From Vibrio sp. 14G-20 (lineage in GTDB: Bacteria; Pseudomonadota; Gammaproteobacteria; Enterobacterales; Vibrionaceae), in contig NZ_JAPHPW010000001.1 of assembly GCF_026241515.1 (NCBI RefSeq), forward strand, positions 310,001 through 374,000: 64,000 bases of DNA, read 5' to 3'. Positions 16,766 to 25,275 of the stretch are shown in pieces. The notes beneath the pieces are model-generated. The model did not search any database. It was not told the origin of the DNA and was given only the letters and a program-made list of their open reading frames with translations. Made by a program: the position numbers and the translations under genes. Within the stretch, counting starts at the first letter, position 1; each line of letters opens with the position of its first letter.

Positions 16766-18390
16766 TAGTTTTTCTGCTCCAAGGAACGGTTTACGATGAT
16801 CAGAGGAATTAAACCCACCAACACTAATAATACAGCAGGCATCGCCGCCAATTCTAGGTGCTCATCTGAGGCATAGTTATAAACATAAGTCGCCAATGTT
16901 TCGAAGTTAAAAGGACGCAGCAGCAATGCCGCATTTAACTCTTTCATTGATTCGATAAACACCAGTAAGCCAGCGATCAATGCGCCACGTTTAATCAAAG
17001 GTAAATGAACACGGCGTAACATCTGGTTGGTATTGCAACCCATGGTTTTGGAAGCCATATCCAATGAAGGGGAGACTTTACTCAAGCTACTTTCAATACT
17101 GCCAATTGCCACTGCCGAGAAGCGCACGACCATGGCAAAGATTAGCGCGAACATGGAACCAGAGAAGATCAAACCAGGTCGTCCCCACTCCATCACTTTC
17201 GCAATGTCATTGACTAAGTGATCCATGAACAAAACAGGTACCATCACACCAATCGCTAACACGGTGCCTGGAACGGCATAGCCCATAGAAGCGAGGCGCA
17301 TATAAGCCTGATTTTTCTTGCTCGGGCTAACGCGTTGATTGAAGTTAACAATCATCGCGATAATCACGCCAATAATCGCAGCAACCACCGACACATAAAG
17401 GCTGTTAACGGCATACTCTCTGAATTCAGGGGTCCAGCTTTGAGCAAAATATTTGTAGGCATAAATAATGAGCTGACCAAGAGGGAACAAGAACGCAACG
17501 CAAACTAATCCCCAGCACCAAAATAGTGCCAGCCATTTTTTCCAACCAGAGAGGTTGTAACGAAAATCTTCACGGCTGCTAAATTGATTCTGGAATAGCT
17601 TCTGCTTACGGCGACTGTATCGCTCTGAGCTCAATAATAGGATCACGATAACCAGCATAATTGCCGATATTTTCGCTGCTGCCGTTAAGCTTGAGTAGCC
17701 TAGCCAAGTATCATAAACCGCAGTCGTTAAAGTATTTACCGCAAAGTAACTCACGGTTCCAAAGTCACCGATGGTTTCCATCGCAACAAGCGATAAACCG
17801 ACCGCCATTGATGGACGAACAAGTGGTAAGGAGATACGACGGAAGCTTTCCCAAGGTGAGCATTTTAGCAAACGAGCGGATTGCAATAAGGAGACGTTTT
17901 GCTCCATAAATGCCGCGCGGCACAGCAAATAAACATAAGGATAGAGAACGAGAGACAAAACGATAATAGCGCCGGATAAGGTTCTAATATCCGGGAACCA
18001 ATACTCTCCGGGCCCCCACCCAGTAAGGTCTCGCAGTAGCACTTGAACAGGACCAGCAAAGTCGAACCAATCGGTAAAAATATACCCAACAATATAACCC
18101 GGCATTGCTAATGGCAGGACGAGTGCCCACTGCAAAATGCGCTCTCCAGGGACACGACACATTGCCATAACCCAAGCTGACGGAATACCAAAAACTAAAG
18201 ACAGGAACATGGTTCCTATGACTAAAACCACCGTATTGTAGGCATAGGTAGGCATCACTGTGGACATCAGATGAGAAAATAGCTCATCTGTTTCTCCAAC
18301 AGCCGTCATAAAAATCGCTAAGATCGGTAAAACCAGTAATACAGCAATAATACCACTACTGGTGTTCCATAAATAATTCTTTTCTTTCAT
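16765..18390 (-). CDS. fbpB: Iron(III) ABC transporter, fused permease FbpB
   Basis: A 541-residue permease about twice normal size, made of two fused binding-protein-dependent transport domains with about 12 transmembrane helices. Each half carries an EAA-type loop: LQSARLLKCSPWESFRRISLP in the first and ASKTMGCNTNQMLRRVHLP in the second. Such a single fused permease is typical of FbpB/SfuB-type ferric importers. It sits downstream of fbpA across a 244-bp gap holding a strong hairpin, consistent with much lower expression than the periplasmic protein. Confidence 0.9.
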   Translation of the reverse strand: MKEKNYLWNTSSGIIAVLLVLPILAIFMTAVGETDELFSHLMSTVMPTYAYNTVVLVIGTMFLSLVFGIPSAWVMAMCRVPGERILQWALVLPLAMPGYIVGYIFTDWFDFAGPVQVLLRDLTGWGPGEYWFPDIRTLSGAIIVLSLVLYPYVYLLCRAAFMEQNVSLLQSARLLKCSPWESFRRISLPLVRPSMAVGLSLVAMETIGDFGTVSYFAVNTLTTAVYDTWLGYSSLTAAAKISAIMLVIVILLLSSERYSRRKQKLFQNQFSSREDFRYNLSGWKKWLALFWCWGLVCVAFLFPLGQLIIYAYKYFAQSWTPEFREYAVNSLYVSVVAAIIGVIIAMIVNFNQRVSPSKKNQAYMRLASMGYAVPGTVLAIGVMVPVLFMDHLVNDIAKVMEWGRPGLIFSGSMFALIFAMVVRFSAVAIGSIESSLSKVSPSLDMASKTMGCNTNQMLRRVHLPLIKRGALIAGLLVFIESMKELNAALLLRPFNFETLATYVYNYASDEHLELAAMPAVLLVLVGLIPLIIVNRSLEQKN

Positions 18391-18565
18391 CGCCTAACTA
18401 CAACGAGGCTTAATGAAACACAAATGCACTTGCAAATACATCTCATATCCTTTTAATGGTGGGGTTATTTATACCCATATACTCTAATGACTTCAAGGTG
18501 AGATACTAATAACTCAAGGGATCAACGGAGTGCTTTGTATCAAAAAGTGATTTTCCAATAACAAA

Positions 18566-18600
18566 CAACCCCAAGTAGCCAAAATGGCGACTTGAGGTTG
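18566..18600 (-). terminator. Attenuator hairpin between fbpA and fbpB
   Basis: CAACCCCAAGTAGCC (18566-18580) and GGCGACTTGAGGTTG (18586-18600) pair over 13 of 15 positions around a 5-nt loop. On the minus strand a TTTGTTATT stretch follows. It lies just after the fbpA stop and can act as a partial terminator, giving more FbpA than FbpB/FbpC. Confidence 0.7.
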
Positions 18601-18634
18601 TCATTTTACTTAGGCCGAAGCCTACAGTAATAAA

Positions 18635-19648
18635 TTATAGATCGAACTTAACTTCGTCTAATAGCTTGATTGCAGCCGCGTGGTGGTTTGCAATTTCATC
18701 TAGAGAAATAGTATCCGCTTTGAACTCACCCCATGAAGCAACAAGCTCAGAAGGTTTAACATCTGCTTTCACTGGGTATTCGTAGTTCACTTCTGCGTAC
18801 ATGCTTTGCGCTGTGTTACCAGATAGGAATTCCATCAGCTTAACGGCATTCTCTTCATTTGGAGAGTATTTAGCCATTGCCATACCAGAGATGTTTACGT
18901 GAGTACCTGTAGTCTCTTGGTTAGGGAAGTTAATGTAAACAGAGTCAGCCCAAGCTTTTTGCTCTTTATCATTAACCATTTTACCTAGGTAGTAGCTGTT
19001 ACCAAGAGCAACATCACATAGACCTTCTTTAATCGCTTTAACTTGCGCGCGGTCGTTGCCTTGAGGCTTACGCGCTAGGTTTGCTTTTACGCCTTCTAGC
19101 CATTCTTTCGTTTCAACTTCACCTTTGTGAGCAATCATCGAAGATACTAGAGAAACATTGTATGGGTGCTTGCCACTACGAGTACAGATTTTGCCTTTAA
19201 ACTCAGGCTTAGTTAGATCTTCGTAAGTGAACTCTTCACCTAGACGACCAACACGTTCACGTGAAGAATAAACGCTACGTGTACGAGTTGTTAGAGCGAA
19301 CCACTCGTTATCTGTATCTTGGTATTGAGCTGGGATGTTCTTTTCAAGTACATCGCTCTCTACAGATTGAACCAGACCTTGTTTAGTTAGCTCAGATAGA
19401 CGGCTGATATCGACAGTTAAGACAACGTCAGCTGGGCTGTATTCGCCCTCTTGAGCCAGCTTCTCTGCTAAACCTTTTTTAGCAAACTTAACGTTTACTT
19501 TAATGCCAGTCTCTTTTGTGAACTCTTTGAACATTGGCTCAACAAGGAAAGGTTGACGGTAAGAGTATACGTTTACTTCTTCCGCAGCCATTGCTGTCGG
19601 GGCAATTACACCACACGCTAGAGCTGAAAGTGTTAGCAGTTTTTTCAT
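18635..19648 (-). CDS. fbpA: Periplasmic iron(III)-binding protein FbpA
   Basis: A 337-residue solute-binding protein of the FbpA/FutA class. Residues 1-21 are a signal peptide (MKKLLT..., hydrophobic core, AMA cleavage site before Ala-Glu-Glu). The mature protein begins VNVYSYRQPFLVEPMF, and the two neighbouring tyrosines in ALGNSYYLGKM and the later tyrosine in MYAEVNYEYPV fit the ferric-binding residues of this family. It delivers Fe3+ to FbpBC. A Fur box sits 18 to 36 bases upstream of its start. The gene order fbpA-fbpB-fbpC and its position beside the chitobiose operon match V. cholerae. Confidence 0.92.
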   Translation of the reverse strand: MKKLLTLSALACGVIAPTAMAAEEVNVYSYRQPFLVEPMFKEFTKETGIKVNVKFAKKGLAEKLAQEGEYSPADVVLTVDISRLSELTKQGLVQSVESDVLEKNIPAQYQDTDNEWFALTTRTRSVYSSRERVGRLGEEFTYEDLTKPEFKGKICTRSGKHPYNVSLVSSMIAHKGEVETKEWLEGVKANLARKPQGNDRAQVKAIKEGLCDVALGNSYYLGKMVNDKEQKAWADSVYINFPNQETTGTHVNISGMAMAKYSPNEENAVKLMEFLSGNTAQSMYAEVNYEYPVKADVKPSELVASWGEFKADTISLDEIANHHAAAIKLLDEVKFDL

Positions 19649-19665
19649 GGTAAAATCCTTTATAT

Positions 19666-19684
19666 CGAAATGATAATCTATATC
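19666..19684 (-). promoter_or_regulatory. Fur box upstream of fbpA
   Basis: The 19-mer CGAAATGATAATCTATATC matches the Fur consensus GATAATGATAATCATTATC at 14 positions, including the whole AATGATAATC core. It lies right before the fbpA ribosome-binding site, so Fur with iron bound would block transcription. The site is read directly; regulation is inferred. Confidence 0.75.
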
Positions 19685-19870
19685 AGTTGCGTTATTATAT
19701 TCATCAGTAACATAATTACAATGACGACCAACAAAAAATCCGTCTACTCAGACCATTTAAACCCTCACTTTTGTAACAAACCATTTCAACTTTGTGTCTT
19801 GTCATTCCCCTTAAACAATGAGCCTAACTTCAACGCTCGTGTTTATATATTGTGCAAGCGTAAATACAAC
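19685..19870. other. Intergenic region upstream of fbpA
   Basis: About 190 bp of AT-rich sequence that should hold the fbpA promoter on the minus strand. I see no gene; the 81-codon open frame at 19670-19915 crosses the Fur box and the amtB terminator and has no family features. Confidence 0.5.
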
Positions 19871-19900
19871 AAAGCCCCGCAACAAGAGTTGCGGGGCTTT
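19871..19900 (-). terminator. Terminator after amtB
   Basis: AAAGCCCCGCAAC (19871-19883) pairs perfectly with GTTGCGGGGCTTT (19888-19900) around a 4-nt loop. The T-rich side on the minus strand serves amtB, whose stop is 44 bases away. The plus side also has Ts and could work in both directions. Confidence 0.88.
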
Positions 19901-19943
19901 CTTTGTCCAACCTAACCCATTCAGATTAGGCGACGACTGTTGA

Positions 19944-21173
19944 TTATTTTACAGAAACAAACTCAGGGTAAGCGCCGACACCACAATCGTGCATGTCCAT
20001 ACCTTCAAGTTCTTCATCTTCCGTTACTCGGATACCGATTGTTGCTTTAAGCACTGCCCATACTGCTAGGCTCGCACCGAATACCCATGCAAAGATTACT
20101 GCTGCACCCATTAGTTGAGCACCAAACGTCGCATCAGCGTTGCTTAGTGGCACAGCCATTAGACCGAAGAAACCACATACACCGTGTACAGAGATAGCAC
20201 CTACTGGATCATCAATCTTAGCTTTGTCTAGAGCGATGATGCTGAATACAACCAATGCACCAGATACCGAACCAATCGCTACAGCAAATAGAGGTGATGG
20301 TGATAGAGGGTCTGCAGTGATTGCTACTAGGCCAGCTAACGCACCGTTTAGAATCATTGTTAGGTCTGCTTTACCCCAAGTTGTTTTACATACTAGTAGT
20401 GCTGCGATTGCGCCAGCTGCTGCTGCTGCGTTGGTGTTAAGGAAGATTTGACCTACTGCTGTTGCGTTCTCAAAATCCGAAACCATCAGTTGAGAACCGC
20501 CGTTGAAACCGAACCAACCGAACCAAAGGATAAATGTACCTAGCGTTGCAAGTGGCATGTTTGAACCAGGAATAGGGAAGATTTCACCATTCTTACCGTA
20601 TTTACCTTTACGAGCGCCGAGTAGTAGAACACCAGCCAACGCTGCTGCTGCACCAGCCATGTGCACGATACCTGAACCTGCGAAGTCACTGAAACCCGCT
20701 TCTGATAGGAAACCACCGCCCCAAGTCCAGTAACCTTCAACTGGGTATATGAACGCTGTTAGTACTACAGAGAAGATTAGGAATGACCAAAGCTTCATAC
20801 GCTCAGCAACCGCACCAGAAACTACAGACATTGCTGTTGCAACGAATACTACCTGGAAGAAGAAGTCTGATTCTAGAGAGTGGTCTGCACCTTCACCTTG
20901 TGTACCAATTAGAGTACCAAATGATGGCAACCAACCGCCTTCACCGTTGTCGACATACATGATGTTGTAACCAACCACTAAGAAAGCTGTACAAGCAATC
21001 GCGTACAAGCAGATGTTCTTAGTTAAAATTTCTGTGGTGTTCTTTGAACGAACTAGGCCAGCTTCTAACATCGCGAAGCCTGCTGCCATCCACATTACCA
21101 ACGCACCTGAAATGAGGAAGAAAAAAGTGTCTAGTGCGTAACGTAGTTCCGTTACTGTTGTTGTAAGTTCCAT
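19944..21173 (-). CDS. amtB: Ammonium transporter AmtB
   Basis: A 409-residue inner-membrane ammonium channel of the Amt/Rh family with about 11 transmembrane helices. The signature DFAGSGIVHMAGAAAALAG holds the first pore histidine, and ISVHGVCGFFGLMAV holds the second. Unlike E. coli AmtB it shows no obvious cleavable signal peptide: the N terminus runs MELTTTVTELRYALDTFFFLISGALVMW. It lies 27 bases after glnK in the usual glnK-amtB pair, and GlnK closes the channel when nitrogen is plentiful. Confidence 0.95.
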   Translation of the reverse strand: MELTTTVTELRYALDTFFFLISGALVMWMAAGFAMLEAGLVRSKNTTEILTKNICLYAIACTAFLVVGYNIMYVDNGEGGWLPSFGTLIGTQGEGADHSLESDFFFQVVFVATAMSVVSGAVAERMKLWSFLIFSVVLTAFIYPVEGYWTWGGGFLSEAGFSDFAGSGIVHMAGAAAALAGVLLLGARKGKYGKNGEIFPIPGSNMPLATLGTFILWFGWFGFNGGSQLMVSDFENATAVGQIFLNTNAAAAAGAIAALLVCKTTWGKADLTMILNGALAGLVAITADPLSPSPLFAVAIGSVSGALVVFSIIALDKAKIDDPVGAISVHGVCGFFGLMAVPLSNADATFGAQLMGAAVIFAWVFGASLAVWAVLKATIGIRVTEDEELEGMDMHDCGVGAYPEFVSVK

Positions 21174-21200
21174 ATTAAAATCTCCAGTCCTTGTAATTCT

Positions 21201-21548
<348 letters not shown>

Positions 21549-21586
21549 TTAAATTCTTACTTAATCCGTTAATTCTCTTATTACAA

Positions 21587-21602
21587 TCCAAGTAGCGTGC
21601 CA
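21587..21602 (-). promoter_or_regulatory. Sigma-54-type promoter of glnK-amtB
   Basis: On the minus strand TGGCAC-N5-TTGG matches the -24/-12 consensus TGGCAC-N5-TTGC except for the final base of the -12 element. It would start transcription near 21576, giving a leader of about 37 nt before glnK. Confidence 0.65.
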
Positions 21603-21656
21603 AAAAGTTAAGTGACTGATTTTAAACTATATAAATATAATAAGGTCGTAATAAAG

Positions 21657-21688
21657 AAAAAGGCCGCACCAATATGGTGCGGCCTTTT
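21657..21688 (-). terminator. Terminator after yacL, overlapping an NtrC-like site
   Basis: AAAAGGCCGCACC (21658-21670) pairs perfectly with GGTGCGGCCTTTT (21676-21688) around AATAT. On the minus strand the stem is followed by TTTTTCTTTATT, a good terminator tail for yacL. Confidence 0.88.
21666..21680 (-). promoter_or_regulatory. Candidate NtrC binding site in the terminator stem
   Basis: GCACCAATATGGTGC fits the NtrC pattern GCACC-N5-GGTGC exactly. Its centre is about 97 bases upstream of the start predicted from the sigma-54 promoter, a normal enhancer distance. The same bases form the yacL terminator stem. Confidence 0.55.
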
Positions 21689-21778
21689 CACTATCTTAAT
21701 GCGTAATGCTCTTATTGCTCCAGTTTTGGGCAACAGAGCATTCAAAGCTCTAAATAACTAACAAATAGGTGTTCAAGA

Positions 21779-22147
21779 CTAGTAACCTAAAAAATCCATC
21801 CAGCGTTCTATGAGCCGTTCGAAATCCTCGACTCCACAGCTTGCTTGGCTTTCACAATTATAGAAGTCGAACTCACTGCCCTCTTCCATCTCTTGCTCAT
21901 GCGTTAACACGTTTTCTTGAATCGTTACTTCATCTTCATTAATCGCAAGACTGATCTCTTTGCCAAGCAACGTCACTTCATTGCTCAGATCCTGTCGAGA
22001 TTGCTCAATTAACGCCATCACATGTTCTAATTTCTGCCTATCTTTACCGATCTCTTCTTGAAGCCAACGGCCAACAATCTCATGGTCCATGCTGCATTTC
22101 ACATAGTATTCACCCATTAGAGTGTTTCTAGTAAATTCAAATTCCAT
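21779..22147 (-). CDS. yacL: YacL family protein (UPF0231), function unknown
   Basis: A 122-residue acidic cytoplasmic protein, close in length to E. coli YacL (about 120). It begins MEFEFTRNTLMGEYYVKCSMDHE, the conserved start of the family, and ends in a helical segment FERLIERWMDFLGY. The start at 22147 is preferred over the GTG-type extension five codons upstream because GGAGCC sits just before it and the family starts here. As in E. coli it lies directly downstream of acnB, but here an acnB terminator and an ERIC element separate them. No function is established. Confidence 0.85.
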   Translation of the reverse strand: MEFEFTRNTLMGEYYVKCSMDHEIVGRWLQEEIGKDRQKLEHVMALIEQSRQDLSNEVTLLGKEISLAINEDEVTIQENVLTHEQEMEEGSEFDFYNCESQASCGVEDFERLIERWMDFLGY

Positions 22148-22249
22148 AAAGGCTCCGCGCACTAATGACAGATAGGGTTAAAAATGAGGCGAGAGTATAT
22201 AGCGAAGTCATCAAGAGATCGAGTCGCTCGGCATCTAACATGCAGACAT

Positions 22250-22275
22250 AAAAAAACGCCTACCGAAGTAGACGC
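22250..22275 (-). terminator. Terminator after acnB
   Basis: On the minus strand CGTCTAC-TTCG-GTAGGCG (22274 to 22257) forms a UUCG-capped 7-bp stem followed by seven Ts. It ends the acnB transcript downstream of the ERIC element. Confidence 0.88.
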
Positions 22276-22288
22276 TCTATCATTTGGG

Positions 22289-22414
22289 TTCCTCTAAATA
22301 GTTGGAGTGGCAGCTAGGCGACAAGTACGTTCATCCCTATGAGCATGGAAGCTCTATGTGATTAGGGTGAACGTACGCAGTCAACAACGCTGCCGCTACA
22401 AATATGACGAGGAA
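22289..22414. repeat. ERIC element, copy 1 (126 bp), in the acnB 3' untranslated region
   Basis: The stretch CTCTAAATAGTTGGAG...GCAGCTAGGCGAC at one end and GGGTGAACGTACGCAG...AATATGACGAGG at the other match the enterobacterial repetitive intergenic consensus, and the 126-bp length is close to its usual 127. The ends are inverted (TTCCTC/GAGGAA). Long internal arms GTACGTTCA (22325-22333) and TGAACGTAC (22368-22376) make it fold as RNA. It touches the acnB stop codon (22415-22417) with no spacer. Same family and same orientation as the copy at 45217. Confidence 0.85.
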
Positions 22415-25030
22415 CTAGGCTGGTTCTTGGAAAATAACCGTATCGGCTTTCTCTGTGTACTGACCCATTTTATGGAAGTTCAGGTAACGGTATGTATCAG
22501 CAGCCGTTGCATTAATCTTCTCAGCGTACTCTAAGTACTCTTCTTTCGTTGGGATACGACCTAGAATCGCGCCAACAGCAGAAAGCTCAGCAGAAGCCAG
22601 ATAAACGTTCGCGCCATTACCTAAGCGGTTCGGGAAGTTACGAGTAGACGTAGACATTACTGTCGACTTGTCTGCAACACGTGCTTGGTTACCCATACAC
22701 AGCGAACAACCCGGAGTTTCGATACGTACCCCAGCACGACCGAAGATGCCGTAATAGCCTTCTTCTGTCAGTTGGTCTTTATCCATCTTCGTTGGCGGAG
22801 CCACCCATAGGCGAGTATTTAGCGAGCCGTTAAACTCTTCTAGCATCTTACCTGCAGCACGGAAGTGACCGATGTTCGTCATACAAGAACCGATGAACAC
22901 TTCTTGAATCTCAGTGCCTTGAACGTCAGAAAGAAGACGAGCATCATCTGGATCGTTTGGTGCACATAGGATTGGCTGATCGATGTCAGCAAGATCGATC
23001 TCGATAACATGAGCGTATTCCGCATCTGAATCAGCAGATAGCAACTCAGGGTTCGCTAACCACTCTTCCATTGCCGTAATACGACGCTCAATCGTACGAA
23101 CATCACCGTAACCTTCAGCAATCATCCACTTAAGCATAACGATATTCGAGTTCAGGTACTCATCGATAGACTCTTGAGATAGCTTAACCGTACAACCTGC
23201 AGCAGAACGCTCAGCAGATGCATCAGAAAGCTCAAATGCTTGCTCAACAGATAAGTGCTCAACACCTTCAATTTCTAGTACACGACCAGAGAATTCATTG
23301 ATCTTACCTGCTTTCTCTACCGTTAGTAGACCTTGCTTGATACCGTAAAGAGGAATGGCATGTACTAGGTCACGTAGCGTGATACCCGGTTGCATTTCAC
23401 CTTTAAAGCGAACCAAGATAGATTCAGGCATATCAAGAGGCATAACGCCTGTTGCCGCAGCAAATGCTACCAAGCCAGAACCCGCAGGGAACGAAATACC
23501 TAGAGGGAAACGAGTATGCGAGTCACCACCTGTACCTACAGTATCAGGAAGAAGCATACGGTTTAGCCATGAGTGGATAACACCATCACCCGGGCGAAGT
23601 GAAACACCCGCACGGTTCATGATGAAATCAGGTAGCGTATGGTGAGTGTTTACATCGACTGGTTTAGGGTATGCAGATGTATGACAGAAAGACTGCATTA
23701 CAAGGTCTGCAGAGAAACCAAGACACGCCAGATCTTTAAGCTCATCACGCGTCATCGGGCCGGTAGTATCTTGAGAACCGACTGTCGTCATTTTAGGTTC
23801 ACAGTACTGACCAGCACGCACACCTTCAACGCCACATGCTTTACCAACCATCTTCTGAGCTAGCGTGTAGCCTTTATCAGATGCCGATGGGTCGATTGGT
23901 TTAGCAAACAAATCCGTTTCTTCTAGACCTAGTGCGTCACGAGCACGACCCGTTAGACCACGACCGATGATCAGTGGGATACGGCCACCAGCACGCACTT
24001 CATCAAGAAGTACTTTGCTTAGCTCAAAATTTGAAATCACAGAACCGTTCTTGTGAACAACACCTTCGTACGGGTAGATATCAATGATATCGCCCATGTT
24101 CATGTCTTGTACGTTCAGTTCAATGGGTAGTGCGCCTGAATCTTCCATTGTGTTATAGAAGATTGGTGCAATTTTACCACCAAGACAAACACCGCCAGTA
24201 CGCTTGTTTGGTACGAATGGGATATCTTCACCCATGAACCAAAGTACTGAGTTTGTTGCCGATTTACGTGAAGAACCTGTACCAACAACATCACCAACGT
24301 AAGCCAGTGGAATGCCATCTTTTTGCATTTCTTCAATTTGATTGATTGGACCAACGCTACCCTGTTCATCAGGAGTAATACCATCACGTTCCATCTTCAG
24401 CATCGCTTTTGCGTGTACTGGGATATCAGGGCGTGACCATGCATCAGGCGCTGGAGATAAGTCATCGGTGTTAGTTTCACCGGTAACTTTAAATACTTTA
24501 ACGGTGATCTTTTCCGCTACTTTGTTTTTCGCTGTAAACCATTCAGCATCAGCCCAAGATTGAAGCACTTGTTGCGCAAATGCATTGCCAGCTTTCGCTT
24601 TCTCTTCTACGTCATAGAACGCATCGAACATCAGTAGGGTATGAGATAGCGCTTTAACAGCGATTGGAGCAAGCTCTGCATCGTCTAGTAGAGATACTAG
24701 AGATTCGATGTTGTAACCGCCTTGCATAGTACCAAGCAGTTCTGCAGCTTTTGCTTTGCTCACTAGTGGAGAAGTTACTTCACCTTTAGTGATAGCCGTA
24801 AGAAAGCCAGCTTTTACGTAAGCAGCTTCATCTACACCCGGTGGAATGCGATTTTCTAGAAGGTCAAGAATGATTTCTTCTTCACCTTGAGGTGGATTCT
24901 TCAGAAGTTCAACTAGGCCAGCGACTTGCTCAGCATCTAGTGGTCTTGGGACAACTCCCTCGGCAGCACGTTCTTCGACGTGTTTACGGTAGGCTTCAAG
25001 CACGACTTTTTTCCTCTCATTGCGGTTCAC
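22415..25030 (-). CDS. acnB: Aconitate hydratase B
   Basis: An 871-residue TCA-cycle enzyme (E. coli AcnB is 865) that interconverts citrate and isocitrate through a [4Fe-4S] cluster. The N-terminal HEAT-like domain starts with [15 protein letters not shown], followed by the swivelling domain ([24 protein letters not shown]) and the catalytic domains. Cluster cysteines are in [10 protein letters not shown] and [15 protein letters not shown]. The isolated gene has a 245-bp upstream gap with a 16-bp perfect palindrome and ends against an ERIC element. Confidence 0.97.
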   Translation of the reverse strand: MNRNERKKVVLEAYRKHVEERAAEGVVPRPLDAEQVAGLVELLKNPPQGEEEIILDLLENRIPPGVDEAAYVKAGFLTAITKGEVTSPLVSKAKAAELLGTMQGGYNIESLVSLLDDAELAPIAVKALSHTLLMFDAFYDVEEKAKAGNAFAQQVLQSWADAEWFTAKNKVAEKITVKVFKVTGETNTDDLSPAPDAWSRPDIPVHAKAMLKMERDGITPDEQGSVGPINQIEEMQKDGIPLAYVGDVVGTGSSRKSATNSVLWFMGEDIPFVPNKRTGGVCLGGKIAPIFYNTMEDSGALPIELNVQDMNMGDIIDIYPYEGVVHKNGSVISNFELSKVLLDEVRAGGRIPLIIGRGLTGRARDALGLEETDLFAKPIDPSASDKGYTLAQKMVGKACGVEGVRAGQYCEPKMTTVGSQDTTGPMTRDELKDLACLGFSADLVMQSFCHTSAYPKPVDVNTHHTLPDFIMNRAGVSLRPGDGVIHSWLNRMLLPDTVGTGGDSHTRFPLGISFPAGSGLVAFAAATGVMPLDMPESILVRFKGEMQPGITLRDLVHAIPLYGIKQGLLTVEKAGKINEFSGRVLEIEGVEHLSVEQAFELSDASAERSAAGCTVKLSQESIDEYLNSNIVMLKWMIAEGYGDVRTIERRITAMEEWLANPELLSADSDAEYAHVIEIDLADIDQPILCAPNDPDDARLLSDVQGTEIQEVFIGSCMTNIGHFRAAGKMLEEFNGSLNTRLWVAPPTKMDKDQLTEEGYYGIFGRAGVRIETPGCSLCMGNQARVADKSTVMSTSTRNFPNRLGNGANVYLASAELSAVGAILGRIPTKEEYLEYAEKINATAADTYRYLNFHKMGQYTEKADTVIFQEPA

Positions 25031-25166
25031 TTCTTACCTTCATAATTATTAGTAAAATAAAGAAGTGAACATCCTTGGAAACTTGGCTCTCCATTGCCAT
25101 TTTTGTCATTCAATTTGTATTGATGAGCGGCATCATAGAGGCCAAACTGTGGGCGGTAGAATAGCA

Positions 25167-25182
25167 AATTTAACGTTAAATT
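25167..25182. promoter_or_regulatory. Perfect 16-bp palindrome upstream of acnB
   Basis: AATTTAACGTTAAATT reads the same on both strands and lies about 140 bp before the acnB start. It has the look of a dimeric repressor site, but I do not recognise the regulator. Confidence 0.4.
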
Positions 25183-25275
25183 AAAATCTTATCATTTTGA
25201 CCAACATAGCAAGTTAAGACGAAAGTCCCACTATTTTTGCCTAATTACGCACTTAAATGGCGACTCTACGCATGA

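Noticed and set aside
16765..18390. Gene fusion artefact in fbpB because it is twice the size of ordinary permeases
   Set aside because: FbpB/SfuB-type permeases are naturally fused two-domain proteins.
20140..20970. Plus-strand open frames across amtB
   Set aside because: Antisense shadows of a GC-balanced membrane protein gene; amtB itself is unambiguous.
22289..22414. Small RNA gene or riboswitch
   Set aside because: Sequence and ends match the ERIC family and a second copy exists at 45217; no separate promoter seen.
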